Shown here: in pieces, positions 7,863 through 16,626 of the stretch
Position numbering within the stretch: position 1 is the stretch's first letter
Layout: each line of letters begins with the position of its first letter
Assembly: GCA_016712315.1 (NCBI GenBank)
Contig: JADJRG010000013.1
Coordinates: forward strand, 2,516,001-2,580,000
Length of the DNA: 64,000 bases
Direction: 5' to 3'
DNA from: Nannocystis sp.
Lineage (GTDB): Bacteria > Myxococcota_A > Polyangia > Nannocystales > Nannocystaceae
Position numbers and translations under genes: made by a program
Notes under the pieces: generated by a model
Database searches by the model: none
The model's input: only the letters and a program-made list of their open reading frames with translations
Told to the model about the DNA's origin: nothing

Positions 7863-8954
7863 ATGGAACTCGACGGCCTCGCTGCTCTGCGCGCTGAATT
7901 CACCGCCCGTGGCTGGAACCGCAAGGCGCCCTTGGCGGTGCTCGGGGAGCTGCTGGTGCACGTGGTCCTGGGGGTGAGCGGCTACGCGGCGTTCCTGCTG
8001 GGGGATGAGGCGTGGATCCGCTGGGGCGGCATGGCGATCTGCGTGTACGGCTCGCTCGGCGTGGCGACCAACACCCATACGTCGACCCACTACGGCACCA
8101 GCGATAAGCGCTGGGTGAACGACCTGTTCTCGTTCTTCGGCTACCCGTTCTTCTTAGGGCTGGGGCTGACGTACTGGCGCAACTCGCACATCGTGCTGCA
8201 CCACACCTCGCCGAACGTGATGGGGGTGGACCCGGACGCGGCGTTCATGCCGCTGTTCGCGACGACCGACGCGGAGGTGGCGAGCGTGAGTGGTTGGCGG
8301 CGCCGCTACTTCGAGCGCCATCAGCTGTCGATCCTGCTGGCGGTGCTGTGGTTGCACACGTTCAAGCGGCAGGCGCGGTCGATCGTGTACGCGGTCAAGG
8401 CGCTGATGGACCCGGAGCGGCGGCGGGTCGACCACGGGATCGACCTGATGTGTATGGCGCTCTACTGGGTGGCGTGGGTGATCGTGCCGTCGTTCTTCTT
8501 GTCGCCCTCGGAGCTGCTGTGGGCGAATTTTGTCAGGATCTTCGGGATCGCGTACCCGCTCTTCGCGATCCTCGCGCCGGCGCACTACCCCGAAGAGGCG
8601 GGCTGCGTGCGCAAGGGCGACTGGAAGAAGGACTTCTTGGCGCTGCAGACGATCAGCACGATCAACTACCGCACGGGGCCGGTCGGCGGGTTCATCTGCT
8701 CGGGGCTCCAGTATCAGATCGAGCACCACCTCTTCCCGAGCTACTCGCACGTGTACTACCCAAAGATGGCGCCGCTGGTCCAGGCGTTCTGCGAGCGCCA
8801 CGGCTACCCGTATCGGACGCTGGGATGGTTGGAGTCGCTGCTCAAGGTGTTCCTGGTGTTCGCGCGGCCGAAGCATGAGGCGGCGGACCTCGGCGAGCTG
8901 CGCCGTGAGTTCGGGGTGGGGCCGGTCGACGGCGACCGCTCCGCGGCGGAGTAG
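7863..8954 (+). CDS. Membrane fatty acid desaturase
   Basis: A 363-residue integral membrane di-iron desaturase. The three histidine boxes are visible: THTSTH (His72/His76), HIVLHH (His109, His113, His114) and QIEHH (285-289). The last, with Gln before IEHH, is the form found in front-end (delta-5/6 type) and related desaturases. Hydrophobic stretches lie around residues 28-66, 93-104, 155-165 and 200-240. No fused cytochrome b5 domain is present, so the electron donor is separate. The gene is followed after 6 bases by an alpha/beta hydrolase gene. The regioselectivity cannot be read from sequence. Confidence 0.9.
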   Translation: MELDGLAALRAEFTARGWNRKAPLAVLGELLVHVVLGVSGYAAFLLGDEAWIRWGGMAICVYGSLGVATNTHTSTHYGTSDKRWVNDLFSFFGYPFFLGLGLTYWRNSHIVLHHTSPNVMGVDPDAAFMPLFATTDAEVASVSGWRRRYFERHQLSILLAVLWLHTFKRQARSIVYAVKALMDPERRRVDHGIDLMCMALYWVAWVIVPSFFLSPSELLWANFVRIFGIAYPLFAILAPAHYPEEAGCVRKGDWKKDFLALQTISTINYRTGPVGGFICSGLQYQIEHHLFPSYSHVYYPKMAPLVQAFCERHGYPYRTLGWLESLLKVFLVFARPKHEAADLGELRREFGVGPVDGDRSAAE

Positions 8955-8960
8955 CGCGGG

Positions 8961-9797
8961 TTGGAGGAGCTGACGATCGCGACGCCGTGCCTGCGCCTGG
9001 CCGCGCGGGCGTTCGGGGCGGCCTCGGGGCGGCCGGTGCTGGGGCTGCACGGCTGGCTGGATAACGCGGCGACCTTCGATCGGCTGGCGCCGCTGCTGCC
9101 CGAGGGGCTGCGCCTGGTGTCGCTGGACCAGGCGGGGCACGGGCGCTCGGAGCGGCGCGGCGAGGGGGTGTATCACTTCATCGACTACGTGGCAGACGCG
9201 ATCGCGGCGGCGGACGCGCTGGGGTGGGGGCGCTTCTCGCTGCTCGGGCACTCGCTGGGGGCGGGGGTGGCCGCGCTGGTGGCTGGCACGATCCCGGAGC
9301 GGATCGAGCGCTTGGTGATGCTCGAGGGCTTGGGCCCGTGGACGGACGCGGCCGCCGCGGCGCCCGCGACCCTGCGCGCGGCGATGGCGGCGGACGTGAA
9401 GCCGCCGCGGCTGAGCGGGCGCGGCGTGCCAGACCTCGAGGCGGCGGCGCAGATCCGCAAGAGGGCGGGTGATCTGTCCCTCGAGGCAGCCCGTACGCTG
9501 ATGAGCCGAGGCGTGGTCGCGGGCCCGGAGGGGCTGGTGTGGGCGGCCGATCCGCGGCTGCGCGCGCCGTCGCGGCTGCGGCTCACGGAGGCGCAGGTGG
9601 TGGCCTTCCTGGGGGCGATCGCGTGTCCGACGATGATCGTGCGGGCGAGCCGCGGCTGGCCGGTGGACCCGGCGATGGAGGCGGCGCGGGTGGCGGCGAT
9701 CCGCGGGGTGACGGTGGCGCGGGTCGATGGCGGCCACCACGTGCACCTGGACGACCCCGCGGCGGTGGCCGCGGCGGTGTCTGGTTTCTTGCGTTAA
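8961..9797 (+). CDS. Alpha/beta hydrolase
   Basis: A 278-residue alpha/beta hydrolase. The oxyanion motif LHGWLDNAATF is at about residues 29-39, the nucleophile elbow GHSLG puts Ser98 at the active site, and a late DGGHHVH gives the catalytic His. The start is a TTG at 8961: the desaturase stop codon lies in the same frame 6 bases earlier, so no upstream start exists. Co-transcription with the desaturase suggests a lipid-related substrate, but this is inference. Mammalian serine-hydrolase-like (SERHL) proteins share the HGWLDNA signature. Confidence 0.85.
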   Translation: MEELTIATPCLRLAARAFGAASGRPVLGLHGWLDNAATFDRLAPLLPEGLRLVSLDQAGHGRSERRGEGVYHFIDYVADAIAAADALGWGRFSLLGHSLGAGVAALVAGTIPERIERLVMLEGLGPWTDAAAAAPATLRAAMAADVKPPRLSGRGVPDLEAAAQIRKRAGDLSLEAARTLMSRGVVAGPEGLVWAADPRLRAPSRLRLTEAQVVAFLGAIACPTMIVRASRGWPVDPAMEAARVAAIRGVTVARVDGGHHVHLDDPAAVAAAVSGFLR

Positions 9798-9807
9798 GAA
9801 GCGAGGA

Positions 9808-9838
9808 GGGCGCGCCTGAACGCACGAAGAGCGCGCCC
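9808..9838. terminator. Inverted repeat between convergent genes
   Basis: GGGCGCGC (9808-9815) pairs with GCGCGCCC (9831-9838), with a 15-base loop. It lies between the hydrolase stop and the stop of the gene at 9875, so it could act on both strands; no T-tract. Confidence 0.35.
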
Positions 9839-9874
9839 CGCCGCCGGTGCGCGCTCGCCAACGAACAGCCGCGA

Positions 9875-10333
9875 CTAGAGGTCAGCGCAGTTGATGGTGG
9901 CCGGGTAACAGTTGCCGTTACAGGCCTTCTCGGCGGCGCGACAGGTGAGCTCGAAGCTGACGTTGCGGCGGTCGGTGCCGCCGTCGTTGTCCTCGACGAT
10001 GACGACGAGGCTGCGCTTGATCGGGAAGTCGAAGTAGATCGGGACGTGCTCGTTGAGGCGGCCCCAGTCGATCGCGGTCTCGTAGACGCCGTTCGAGGCC
10101 TCGCCGAGGGAGCCGTACCAGTAGTTGAGGTCGTCCGAGAAGAGCTGGACGCCGGTGACGTTCTCGAGGCCGCTCTCGTCCTTGACGGTGACGCTGATCA
10201 CCGCTTGTTGGCCAGGGAGGAGGACGCCACGCGAGACGAGGACGCGCTCGATGGTCGGAGGTTGGTCGCAGCCGACGGCGACCAGCGAGGCCAACGCGAG
10301 CGCGGCCGGCAGGATGATCTTGTTGAGGAACAT
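9875..10333 (-). CDS. Small lipoprotein of unknown function
   Basis: A 152-residue protein with a signal peptide ending in LVAVGC (Cys22). The mature domain looks like an Ig-like beta sandwich (VLLPGQQAVISVTVKD..., then alternating hydrophobic strands). The C-terminus holds four closely spaced cysteines in LTCRAAEKACNGNCYP...NCADL, likely disulfides. Similar short Ig-like lipoproteins occur in myxobacteria; function unknown. Convergent with the hydrolase gene. Confidence 0.78.
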   Translation of the reverse strand: MFLNKIILPAALALASLVAVGCDQPPTIERVLVSRGVLLPGQQAVISVTVKDESGLENVTGVQLFSDDLNYWYGSLGEASNGVYETAIDWGRLNEHVPIYFDFPIKRSLVVIVEDNDGGTDRRNVSFELTCRAAEKACNGNCYPATINCADL

Positions 10334-10575
10334 GGCGGGGGGAAGCTCTCACGCGTCGATGCGCTCGACAAGGGGCCTCGCGGGGATTTTTCGGCGTGCG
10401 TGAGCGCTCACCTGGGGCGCCCGGCGCGACGCGGCCGCGGAACGGAGTTCTTGGGTCCTTGTGCGGCGAGCGCCGCGGCCTTCGGCCGAGGGGCCGGGGA
10501 CCTGCCGCGGCGGAAGATCAGCGCAGGGGGCCGCTGAGGGCGCGCGATCGCAGCCGTGGCGGGCGCGGTGAGGGG

Positions 10576-11553
10576 TTAGTTTGCGTACCGACAGCCCTTG
10601 ATGCAGGTCTTGTTGTGGCGCTTGGTCGCGGCCTCGAGGTCGTCCGGCTTGAAGTCGTCGCGGAGGACGGCGGCCTCGGTCTCCCAGTCGGTGCGCATGT
10701 AGTAGCGGGCAGCGAGGCCGAGGAGGTCGAAGTCGAAGCTGCCGCGCAGCTCACGGGCGGCGGCGCGGAGGGCGTAGGGGCCGACCCGCTCGGCGGCGGC
10801 GGTGGCGACGAAGGTGGTCTGGTTGCCGGTCTCGGAGACGAAGGAGTAGCGCTGCGGGAAGACGGCCGCGAGGGTCTGGCGGTCGTGCGGGTACATGCGG
10901 GTGGCGTTGTGGAGGTTGGCGACGACGACGCCGGTGGGGCTGAGGCGGCGCAGGCAAGCCTCGTAGAACTCCGCGGTCTTGAGGTGGTAGGGGACGAAGA
11001 CGCCGCGGAAGGCGTCGAGGATGATCAGGTCCCAGGTGCGGCCAGGCTCGGCGCTCTCGACGAAGAGGCGGCCGTCGCCGACGTGGTTGCGGTAGCGAGG
11101 GTCATCCCGCGGGACGTTGAAGTAGCGCTGGGCGAGCCGGACGACCTCGGGGTCGATCTCGATGGTGTCGATCTCGAGCGCCGGGAAGCGGTCGTGGAGG
11201 TAGTTGGAGAGCTGACCCCCGCCGAGGCCGAGCATGAGCGCGCGCTGCGGCCTGGGCTGGAGGAGGAAGCCGGCCATCATGGTGCGCGCGTAGTCGAGGT
11301 CGAGGCTCTGCGGGCGGCTGAGGTCGAGGCGAGACTCGACGTATTGGGTGCCGTCGTCGCCGACGAAGTACATGGTGCGGACGCTGCCCCGCTGGGCGAT
11401 CCGCACGTGGTTGTAGCGCGAGCGCGCCTCCTCGAGGGTGGTGTCGCCGGCGGCGCGGGCATGACCTGGCGGATCGACCAGGCCGAAGGCGGCGGCGCCG
11501 CCGAGCGCGCCGAGGAAGGAGCGCCGCGTGCGGCCGAGTGGCTTGCTTCGCAT
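10576..11553 (-). CDS. Spermidine-synthase-like protein with Tat signal
   Basis: A 325-residue protein of the spermidine synthase / SAM-methyltransferase fold. GLGGGQLSNYL is the nucleotide-binding loop, IEIDPEVV ends the second strand with the acidic residue for the ribose, and DGRLFVE and DLIILDAFRG follow in order. The canonical active-site D-S-T-D-P segment is replaced by LDAFRG, so true aminopropyl transfer is doubtful. The N-terminus GRTRRSFLGALGGAAAFG is a clear twin-arginine signal, implying export of the folded protein. The start at 11553 places the RR pair about 10 residues in. The C-terminus has two cysteines (CIKGC). It is divergent from the barrel gene at 11718. Confidence 0.82.
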   Translation of the reverse strand: MRSKPLGRTRRSFLGALGGAAAFGLVDPPGHARAAGDTTLEEARSRYNHVRIAQRGSVRTMYFVGDDGTQYVESRLDLSRPQSLDLDYARTMMAGFLLQPRPQRALMLGLGGGQLSNYLHDRFPALEIDTIEIDPEVVRLAQRYFNVPRDDPRYRNHVGDGRLFVESAEPGRTWDLIILDAFRGVFVPYHLKTAEFYEACLRRLSPTGVVVANLHNATRMYPHDRQTLAAVFPQRYSFVSETGNQTTFVATAAAERVGPYALRAAARELRGSFDFDLLGLAARYYMRTDWETEAAVLRDDFKPDDLEAATKRHNKTCIKGCRYAN

Positions 11554-11671
11554 CGGCGGGATCTTAACCGAAGGTCGCGACGCGTTGGCGCGGCGCGGGC
11601 AGCGGCGCCGACAATGTGTCCGGGTCGGCGGCGCGATCACGAGGGCGGCGGGCGGCGATCACGAGTGAAGG

Positions 11672-11700
11672 TTGCTCTGGCGCCGAGATTGCAGTATCCG
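11672..11700 (+). promoter_or_regulatory. Candidate promoter of the barrel gene
   Basis: TTGCTC (11672-11677), 17-base spacer, TATCCG (11695-11700). The start codon is 17 bases after the -10 box. Confidence 0.35.
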
Positions 11701-11717
11701 CCCAGAGGCCGCCTTCG

Positions 11718-12803
11718 ATGCTCCGCTCGCTCCGACTCGACCTCACCTGCGCCCTATGGATCGCGATCGCCTCGGCCTCGGTGGCGCGGCCCGCGGCGGC
11801 GGCGCCGGAGGCGTGGGGGACCCGGAATTTGTCGCTGGGTGACGCGTATCGGGCGTCGGCGAGCGGGCCGAGCGCGTACCTGGGGGACAACACAGCGGGC
11901 ATGAGCTCGACGCGGATGTTGGCGTTCGAGCCGGTGTATCAGGTCGGGCTCGCCCGGAGCAGCCACAGCTTCGGGGTGGTGGCGATGGACTCGATGAACA
12001 GCGGGCGGATCGCGCTGGGGCTCGGGTACCTGGCGCTGATGGGGGCGCCGCAGCTCCGCTACGCCGACGAGGGCGGCGCTGCGCGGGCGCTGACGATGGC
12101 GCGGCGCGGACACGAGCTGGGGCTGGGGCTCGCGGTGAACGTGATCCGCGGGTGGCTGTCGCTGGGGATCAGGACGAAGTATCAAAACCTCAGCCTGCGC
12201 TATGAGGGCGCGGACGGGGCGCTCCACGACGCGGCGCCGCGGCTGAACGCGTTCGGGGTCGATCTGAGCGCGCACCTGAATTTGTTCGGCTACGTGAGCG
12301 TGGCGGTGATCGGTACGAACCTGAGCGGGGTGAAGCGGCCAGACTTCACGGAGGCGCGGCCGCTCGATCTGCGGCACGTCGAGGCGGCGGCGGGGAGCTT
12401 GGATCTTCGCGAGCTGTCGCGCGTGTCCGAGTACCCGCGCGGCTTCGCGCACGCGGTGTCGGTGTTCCCGCTGCGCCGGCGGATCTTCAGCGTCAACCTC
12501 GACGGGGCCTATGACTTCACCTCGTACCGCGATCAGGAGCACACGCGCCTGCGCTACGCCGCGAGCTCGGAGGTCTATGTGGGGAAGGTGGTCCTTCGAG
12601 CAGGTGGCGGATGGGACAGGCGCGGGCCGGGGCGCGCGGACGACCGGGCGCACGTCGCCGGCGGGGTGGCGTTGATGTTGTCGCCGACGACGGGGCGCAC
12701 AGGGCTCGACGTCGGGGTCGGTTTTCTGCGCGAGGTCGTCAGCCCGGCGCCCGAGACTTACCTCGGGGTGAACGTCGGCCTGCGCTTCGACCCGGGCTTC
12801 TAA
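11718..12803 (+). CDS. Putative outer-membrane beta-barrel protein
   Basis: A 361-residue protein with a Sec signal peptide ending near ARPAAAA|PEAW. The mature part opens with NLSLGDAYRASASGPSAYLGDN, which resembles the start of FadL/PorV-like barrels, followed by alternating amphipathic strands (HELGLGLAVNV, WLSLGIRTKYQNL, VSVAVIGTNLSGV) and a terminal strand ending in GLRFDPGF with an aromatic last residue, typical of BAM-inserted barrels. Transported substrate unknown. The ATG at 11718 begins the signal peptide; upstream codons in this frame have no signal-like features. Confidence 0.78.
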   Translation: MLRSLRLDLTCALWIAIASASVARPAAAAPEAWGTRNLSLGDAYRASASGPSAYLGDNTAGMSSTRMLAFEPVYQVGLARSSHSFGVVAMDSMNSGRIALGLGYLALMGAPQLRYADEGGAARALTMARRGHELGLGLAVNVIRGWLSLGIRTKYQNLSLRYEGADGALHDAAPRLNAFGVDLSAHLNLFGYVSVAVIGTNLSGVKRPDFTEARPLDLRHVEAAAGSLDLRELSRVSEYPRGFAHAVSVFPLRRRIFSVNLDGAYDFTSYRDQEHTRLRYAASSEVYVGKVVLRAGGGWDRRGPGRADDRAHVAGGVALMLSPTTGRTGLDVGVGFLREVVSPAPETYLGVNVGLRFDPGF

Positions 12804-12804
12804 G

Positions 12805-12821
12805 GGCCCCTTCGAGGGGTC
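12805..12821 (+). terminator. UUCG-type hairpin after the barrel gene
   Basis: GGCCCCT TCG AGGGGTC begins 2 bases after the stop codon, a compact stable hairpin followed by TTC only. It lies between convergent genes. Confidence 0.45.
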
Positions 12822-12889
12822 TTCGGCGCAGCGACGAGATGACGCGCCACCGGAGCGGCGGGCTCGGCGGCGCGTCGGTGAGGCTCCGC

Positions 12890-14008
12890 TCAGACGGGGT
12901 AGCGGAGGATCGCGGCGATCGGCGAGGCGGAGGGTAGGTCACCGGCGCGGACCGCGAGCACCCGCGCGCCCGCGAGCAGGGCGCGGCCGGCGATCTCGTC
13001 GAGGATCCCGTAGGTGACGGCGTCCGCGGCCTCGACCAAGGTGACCGCGCCGTCGTCGCCGATGGTGCCGTGCAGCTCGACGTCGATGTCGACCATCAAC
13101 AGCTCGACGGCGCCGAAGGTGGCGGCGCGGGCGATGTCGGAGAGCTCGGTGGTGGCCCGGCCAGCGGCGACGCGCTCGTCGAAGAGGGCGCGGGCGGCGG
13201 CGACTTGATCGTCGTAGACGCGATCGAGGATCGGCCGCGCGAGGGCGGCGAGCTCGTGATCCGGGAGGCGCTCGGGGCTCTGATCGATGGTCTCGGCGAC
13301 GAGGCCTGGATAACTGATCACCGAGCGGACGATCGAGGCGAGCGGCTCGACGGCGGCGAGGATGAGGGGGAGCTCGCGGCCGGCGAGGATGCCGCGCAGG
13401 GCGCCGTCGATCTGCCGCGCGTAGGCGCGGAGGAGCACCTTCTGGCCCTCCGACCCGTGCAGACGGCGGCTCGGGGAGCGGTCGCGCACCGAGGCGCGAC
13501 CGACGGCGTCCGCGGCGCCCTCAGGCATGCCGTGGACCTTGACCTCAGCGGCGGGCAGGTCGTGCGAGACGGTGACCAGGCGGACGCCCGCCTGCGAGGC
13601 GGCGAGCACGAGCGCCTCGTGCGGGAAGGTGATCGCGCGCAGCAAGGGCTTGATGTGGAAGCGATCGGCGACCTCGACGAACTCGCCGAGGCGGTTGGGC
13701 AGGCGGAAGGTCTGGAGGCCCTCGGGGGTGGCGAGCACGGCCAAGGAGCGCGCCTGGTACTTCCAAAAGTCGTCGTCGTCGGCGAGGTCGACGAGGTGCT
13801 CCTCGAGGGCGGCGAGGCGGCGCTTGTCGAAGCCGACGTCGACGAGCTGGGCGAGCGCGGTCTTGGTGAGGTTGCCGAGGGCGATCCGATCCGCGCCGGC
13901 CTCCTGCGTCAGAGGGGTGGTGGGCAGGTAGATCGACACGCAGGCGTCGGCGCGCGCGTTGATCAGGGCCTTGAGTTCGTTGAGGGTGGGGATGTCGGTG
14001 TAGAGCAT
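12890..14008 (-). CDS. Bacterial eRF1-like (baeRF) family protein
   Basis: A 372-residue cytosolic protein resembling the bacterial members of the archaeo-eukaryotic release factor 1 superfamily. Recognisable segments are VSIYLPTTP near residue 23, TFRLPNRLGEFVEVADRFHIKPLLR (long motif at about 100-124) and a C-terminal segment ending in ARVLAVRAGDLP. The middle region has GSEGQKVLLRAYARQI; Gly188-Gln189 may correspond to the last two residues of the GGQ motif that releases peptides in eRF1, with Glu187 in place of the first Gly. A role in ribosome rescue or stress is inference from the family. Divergent from a histidine kinase gene. Confidence 0.75.
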   Translation of the reverse strand: MLYTDIPTLNELKALINARADACVSIYLPTTPLTQEAGADRIALGNLTKTALAQLVDVGFDKRRLAALEEHLVDLADDDDFWKYQARSLAVLATPEGLQTFRLPNRLGEFVEVADRFHIKPLLRAITFPHEALVLAASQAGVRLVTVSHDLPAAEVKVHGMPEGAADAVGRASVRDRSPSRRLHGSEGQKVLLRAYARQIDGALRGILAGRELPLILAAVEPLASIVRSVISYPGLVAETIDQSPERLPDHELAALARPILDRVYDDQVAAARALFDERVAAGRATTELSDIARAATFGAVELLMVDIDVELHGTIGDDGAVTLVEAADAVTYGILDEIAGRALLAGARVLAVRAGDLPSASPIAAILRYPV

Positions 14009-14124
14009 GAGCGTCGATCCTCGCGGCCAGGGGCGCGCGGCGCGATAGTAACGGAAATGACGCGCGCTGGCGCGCGCCCTCGTGTCCGTCTTTGGAGAGC
14101 CTGTAGAGCGCGATACGCGGGGGC

Positions 14125-14130
14125 TATGCT
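14125..14130 (+). promoter_or_regulatory. Candidate -10 box of the histidine kinase gene
   Basis: TATGCT ends 6 bases before the GTG start at 14137, so the transcript would be leaderless. No good -35 box is seen at the expected place. Confidence 0.35.
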
Positions 14131-14136
14131 GCGCCC

Positions 14137-15765
14137 GTGCCGGCCGCTCCTTTGCCCGATGATGAGCGGGAGCGCCTGCGTGCGCTGGTCCGCTACGCTG
14201 TGCTCGACACCGAGTCCGAGCGGGCCTTCGACGACCTGACGGCGCTGGCGAGCCAGATCTGCGAGACGCCGATCGCGCTGGTCAGCTTGGTCGACGCGCA
14301 GCGGCAGTGGTTCAAGTCCCGGGTGGGCTTGGACGCGCCTCAGACGCCGCGTGAGCTGGCCTTCTGCGCGCACGCGATCCTGCAAGAGGGGATCTTCGAG
14401 GTGGCGAACGCGCTCGATGACCCGCGCTTCGTCGATAACCCGCTGGTGGTCGGCGCGCCCGATATCCGCTTCTACGCGGGGGCGCCGCTGGTCACGAGCG
14501 ACGGCTTCAAGCTGGGGACGTTGTGCGTGATCGATCGGATCCCGCGGCGGCTCAGCGCGCACCAGCGGGAGGCGCTGCGGATCTTGGGGCGACAGGTGAT
14601 CGATCAGCTCGAGCTGCGCCGCGCGGCGGCGATGATGGCCCGTCGCTTGCTCGAGGAGCGGGCCACGAGCGGGCGGACGCAGGCGGGCGCGACCGCGGCG
14701 GGCGAGCGGGGCGGGCGCAGCGCGGAGCGGGCCTTCCTGGCGCGGGTGACCCACGACCTGCGGACGCCGCTGAGCTCGATCATCGGCTACGCGGAGCTGC
14801 TCGCCGAGGCGGAGCCGCAGGCGCCGGGCGAGGTGCGGGCGATCGCGGCGCAGATCGAGGCGGCGAGCGGACACATGCTCCGCTTGGTCAACGATATCCT
14901 CGACTCGGCGCGCCTCGAGACGGGCGAGCTGGCGCTGGAGCGCGCGCCGATCGAGCTCGCGGCGCTGGTGCGGGAGGCGATCGCCGTGATCCAGCCGTTG
15001 GCGGCGGCCTCGGGCGACTCCGTGCGCTTCGTCGACGCTTCCTCTTCACCGCCGCTGCTCGGCGACGCGACGCGGATCAGGCAGGTGCTGCTCAACCTGC
15101 TCAGCAACGCCTGCAAGTTCACGCGCGACGGGAGGATCGAGGTGACCCTGGCCGATGGTGCAGGTGAGGCCGGCGGGGTGACGATCTCGATCGCAGACTC
15201 GGGGATCGGGATGGATGAGGCGCAGCGGCGCCGGCTCTTCCGCCCCTTCGCGCAGGTGCACGGGGCGGCGGCCGGCGCGGGCGGGACGGGCCTCGGGCTG
15301 CATATCACGCGGGCGCTGTGCGAGCGGATGGGCGGGTCGATCGCGGTGGAGAGCGAGGTCGGGGCCGGCTCGACGTTCACGGTGTGGCTGCCGCTCGCGG
15401 CGCCGACGACGGCGATCGGCGGCGCCTCCGTCGCGGTGGTCGACGGCGACCCGTCGACGCGGGCGGCGCTGCGGCAGGCGCTGGGCCAGGCGGCGCCGCT
15501 GCTCTTCGTCGACGACCTGAGCGAGGCGATCGCGTTCGTCATCGACCGGCGGCTGCGCGGGGTGATCGTCGACAGGGGCGGGGTGAGCGGGGACGAGCTC
15601 GAGCTGCTGCACTCGCTCGACCGACTCTGCCAGGACTCGTCGACGCCGCTGGTGCTCGCGAGCGCGGCGGCGGCGGTCGACCCGGCGTTGGCGAAGCTGC
15701 CGCGCTGGCAGGTGAAGGAGCCCGCCGCGGCGCTGCTGTCGCTGCTCCGCGGGCGACGCGCGTGA
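14137..15765 (+). CDS. GAF-domain hybrid histidine kinase
   Basis: A 542-residue soluble sensor kinase. Residues 1-165 are a GAF domain of the type with FKSRVGLDAPQTPRELAFCAHAI and FYAGAPLVTSDGFKLGTLCVID. A dimerisation domain carries the phospho-acceptor His206 in VTHDLRTPLSSI. The ATP domain has N-box LLNLLSNACKFT, G1 DSGIGM and G2 GTGLGLHI. Residues 425-542 look like a degenerate receiver domain (VVDGDPSTRAAL, GVIVDRGG). No membrane segment. The start is GTG at 14137. No response regulator gene is adjacent, so the partner is encoded elsewhere or phosphotransfer is internal. Confidence 0.9.
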   Translation: MPAAPLPDDERERLRALVRYAVLDTESERAFDDLTALASQICETPIALVSLVDAQRQWFKSRVGLDAPQTPRELAFCAHAILQEGIFEVANALDDPRFVDNPLVVGAPDIRFYAGAPLVTSDGFKLGTLCVIDRIPRRLSAHQREALRILGRQVIDQLELRRAAAMMARRLLEERATSGRTQAGATAAGERGGRSAERAFLARVTHDLRTPLSSIIGYAELLAEAEPQAPGEVRAIAAQIEAASGHMLRLVNDILDSARLETGELALERAPIELAALVREAIAVIQPLAAASGDSVRFVDASSSPPLLGDATRIRQVLLNLLSNACKFTRDGRIEVTLADGAGEAGGVTISIADSGIGMDEAQRRRLFRPFAQVHGAAAGAGGTGLGLHITRALCERMGGSIAVESEVGAGSTFTVWLPLAAPTTAIGGASVAVVDGDPSTRAALRQALGQAAPLLFVDDLSEAIAFVIDRRLRGVIVDRGGVSGDELELLHSLDRLCQDSSTPLVLASAAAAVDPALAKLPRWQVKEPAAALLSLLRGRRA

Positions 15766-15854
15766 GCCCTCGGCGCGGGGCGGCGGTCAATTCGTGGACG
15801 TGACGGGGCGGCGAGGCCGCCGGGCTTCGTGCGGTTGACGCACGCCGCGGGGCC

Positions 15855-15882
15855 TTGCTCGGGCGCGGGGATCCGATATGAA
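15855..15882 (+). promoter_or_regulatory. Candidate promoter of ubiE
   Basis: TTGCTC (15855-15860), 16-base spacer, TATGAA (15877-15882); the ATG at 15904 follows after 21 bases. Confidence 0.35.
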
Positions 15883-15903
15883 CCCGGCGAGGCTGCGGCG
15901 GGC

Positions 15904-16617
15904 ATGACGACGAATACGACTTCCATGGGCAGCGGCGCGATGTTCGACGGGATCGCGCGGCGCTATGACCTGGTGAACCGGGTGATGAGCCTGGGGCTCG
16001 ACCTGCGGTGGCGGCGCGCGCTGGTCGAGGCGCTGGTCAGCGCGGCGCCCGCGGACGGGGAGATCTTGGATGTGGCGACCGGGACGGCGGACGTGGCGCT
16101 GGCGCTGGCGGCCGCGGCCCCTGGGATCCGGGTGGTTGGCCTGGACCCGAGCGAACAGATGCTGGCGCAGGGGCGCCGGAAGGTCGAAGAGGGCGGGCTG
16201 GCGGGGCGGATCCGCTTGGACGTCGGCGATGGTCAGGCGCTTCCGTATGAGGACGGACGATTTGACGCGGCGTGCGTATCCTTTGGGATCCGAAATTTCC
16301 CCGACCGCTCGGTGGGGCTGCGGGAGCTGGCGAGGGTGACGCGATCGGGCGGTCGGGTGGCGATCCTCGAGCTGGCGGAGCCGCGCGGGGTGGGGCTGCT
16401 GGGGCGGGCCGCGCGGGCGCACGTGCGCCACGTGGTGCCGCGGATCGGCGGGCTGCTGTCGGGGTCGCGGGAGTATCGGTACCTCCAGCGCTCGATCGCG
16501 GCGTTCCCGCCCGCAGAGGAGTTCTTGCGGCTGATGCGCGAGGCGGGGCTCCGTGAGGCGCGCGCGCGGCCGATGACCTTCGGGGCGGTGGTGCTGTTCG
16601 TCGGTGAGGTCGGTTAG
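15904..16617 (+). CDS. ubiE: Demethylmenaquinone/quinone C-methyltransferase
   Basis: A 237-residue SAM-dependent methyltransferase that methylates the quinone ring in menaquinone (and/or ubiquinone) synthesis. Family hallmarks: MFDGIARRYDLVNRVMSLGL at the N-terminus, the SAM motif DVATGTADVAL (56-66), GLDPSEQML, and GIRNFPDR, the UbiE signature. The ATG at 15904 is chosen because the conserved domain starts 12 residues later. It is followed after 9 bases by the DUF2786 gene and is probably co-transcribed with it. Myxobacteria normally use menaquinone, so the menaquinone step is more likely. Confidence 0.93.
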   Translation: MTTNTTSMGSGAMFDGIARRYDLVNRVMSLGLDLRWRRALVEALVSAAPADGEILDVATGTADVALALAAAAPGIRVVGLDPSEQMLAQGRRKVEEGGLAGRIRLDVGDGQALPYEDGRFDAACVSFGIRNFPDRSVGLRELARVTRSGGRVAILELAEPRGVGLLGRAARAHVRHVVPRIGGLLSGSREYRYLQRSIAAFPPAEEFLRLMREAGLREARARPMTFGAVVLFVGEVG

Positions 16618-16626
16618 GAGAGAGCC

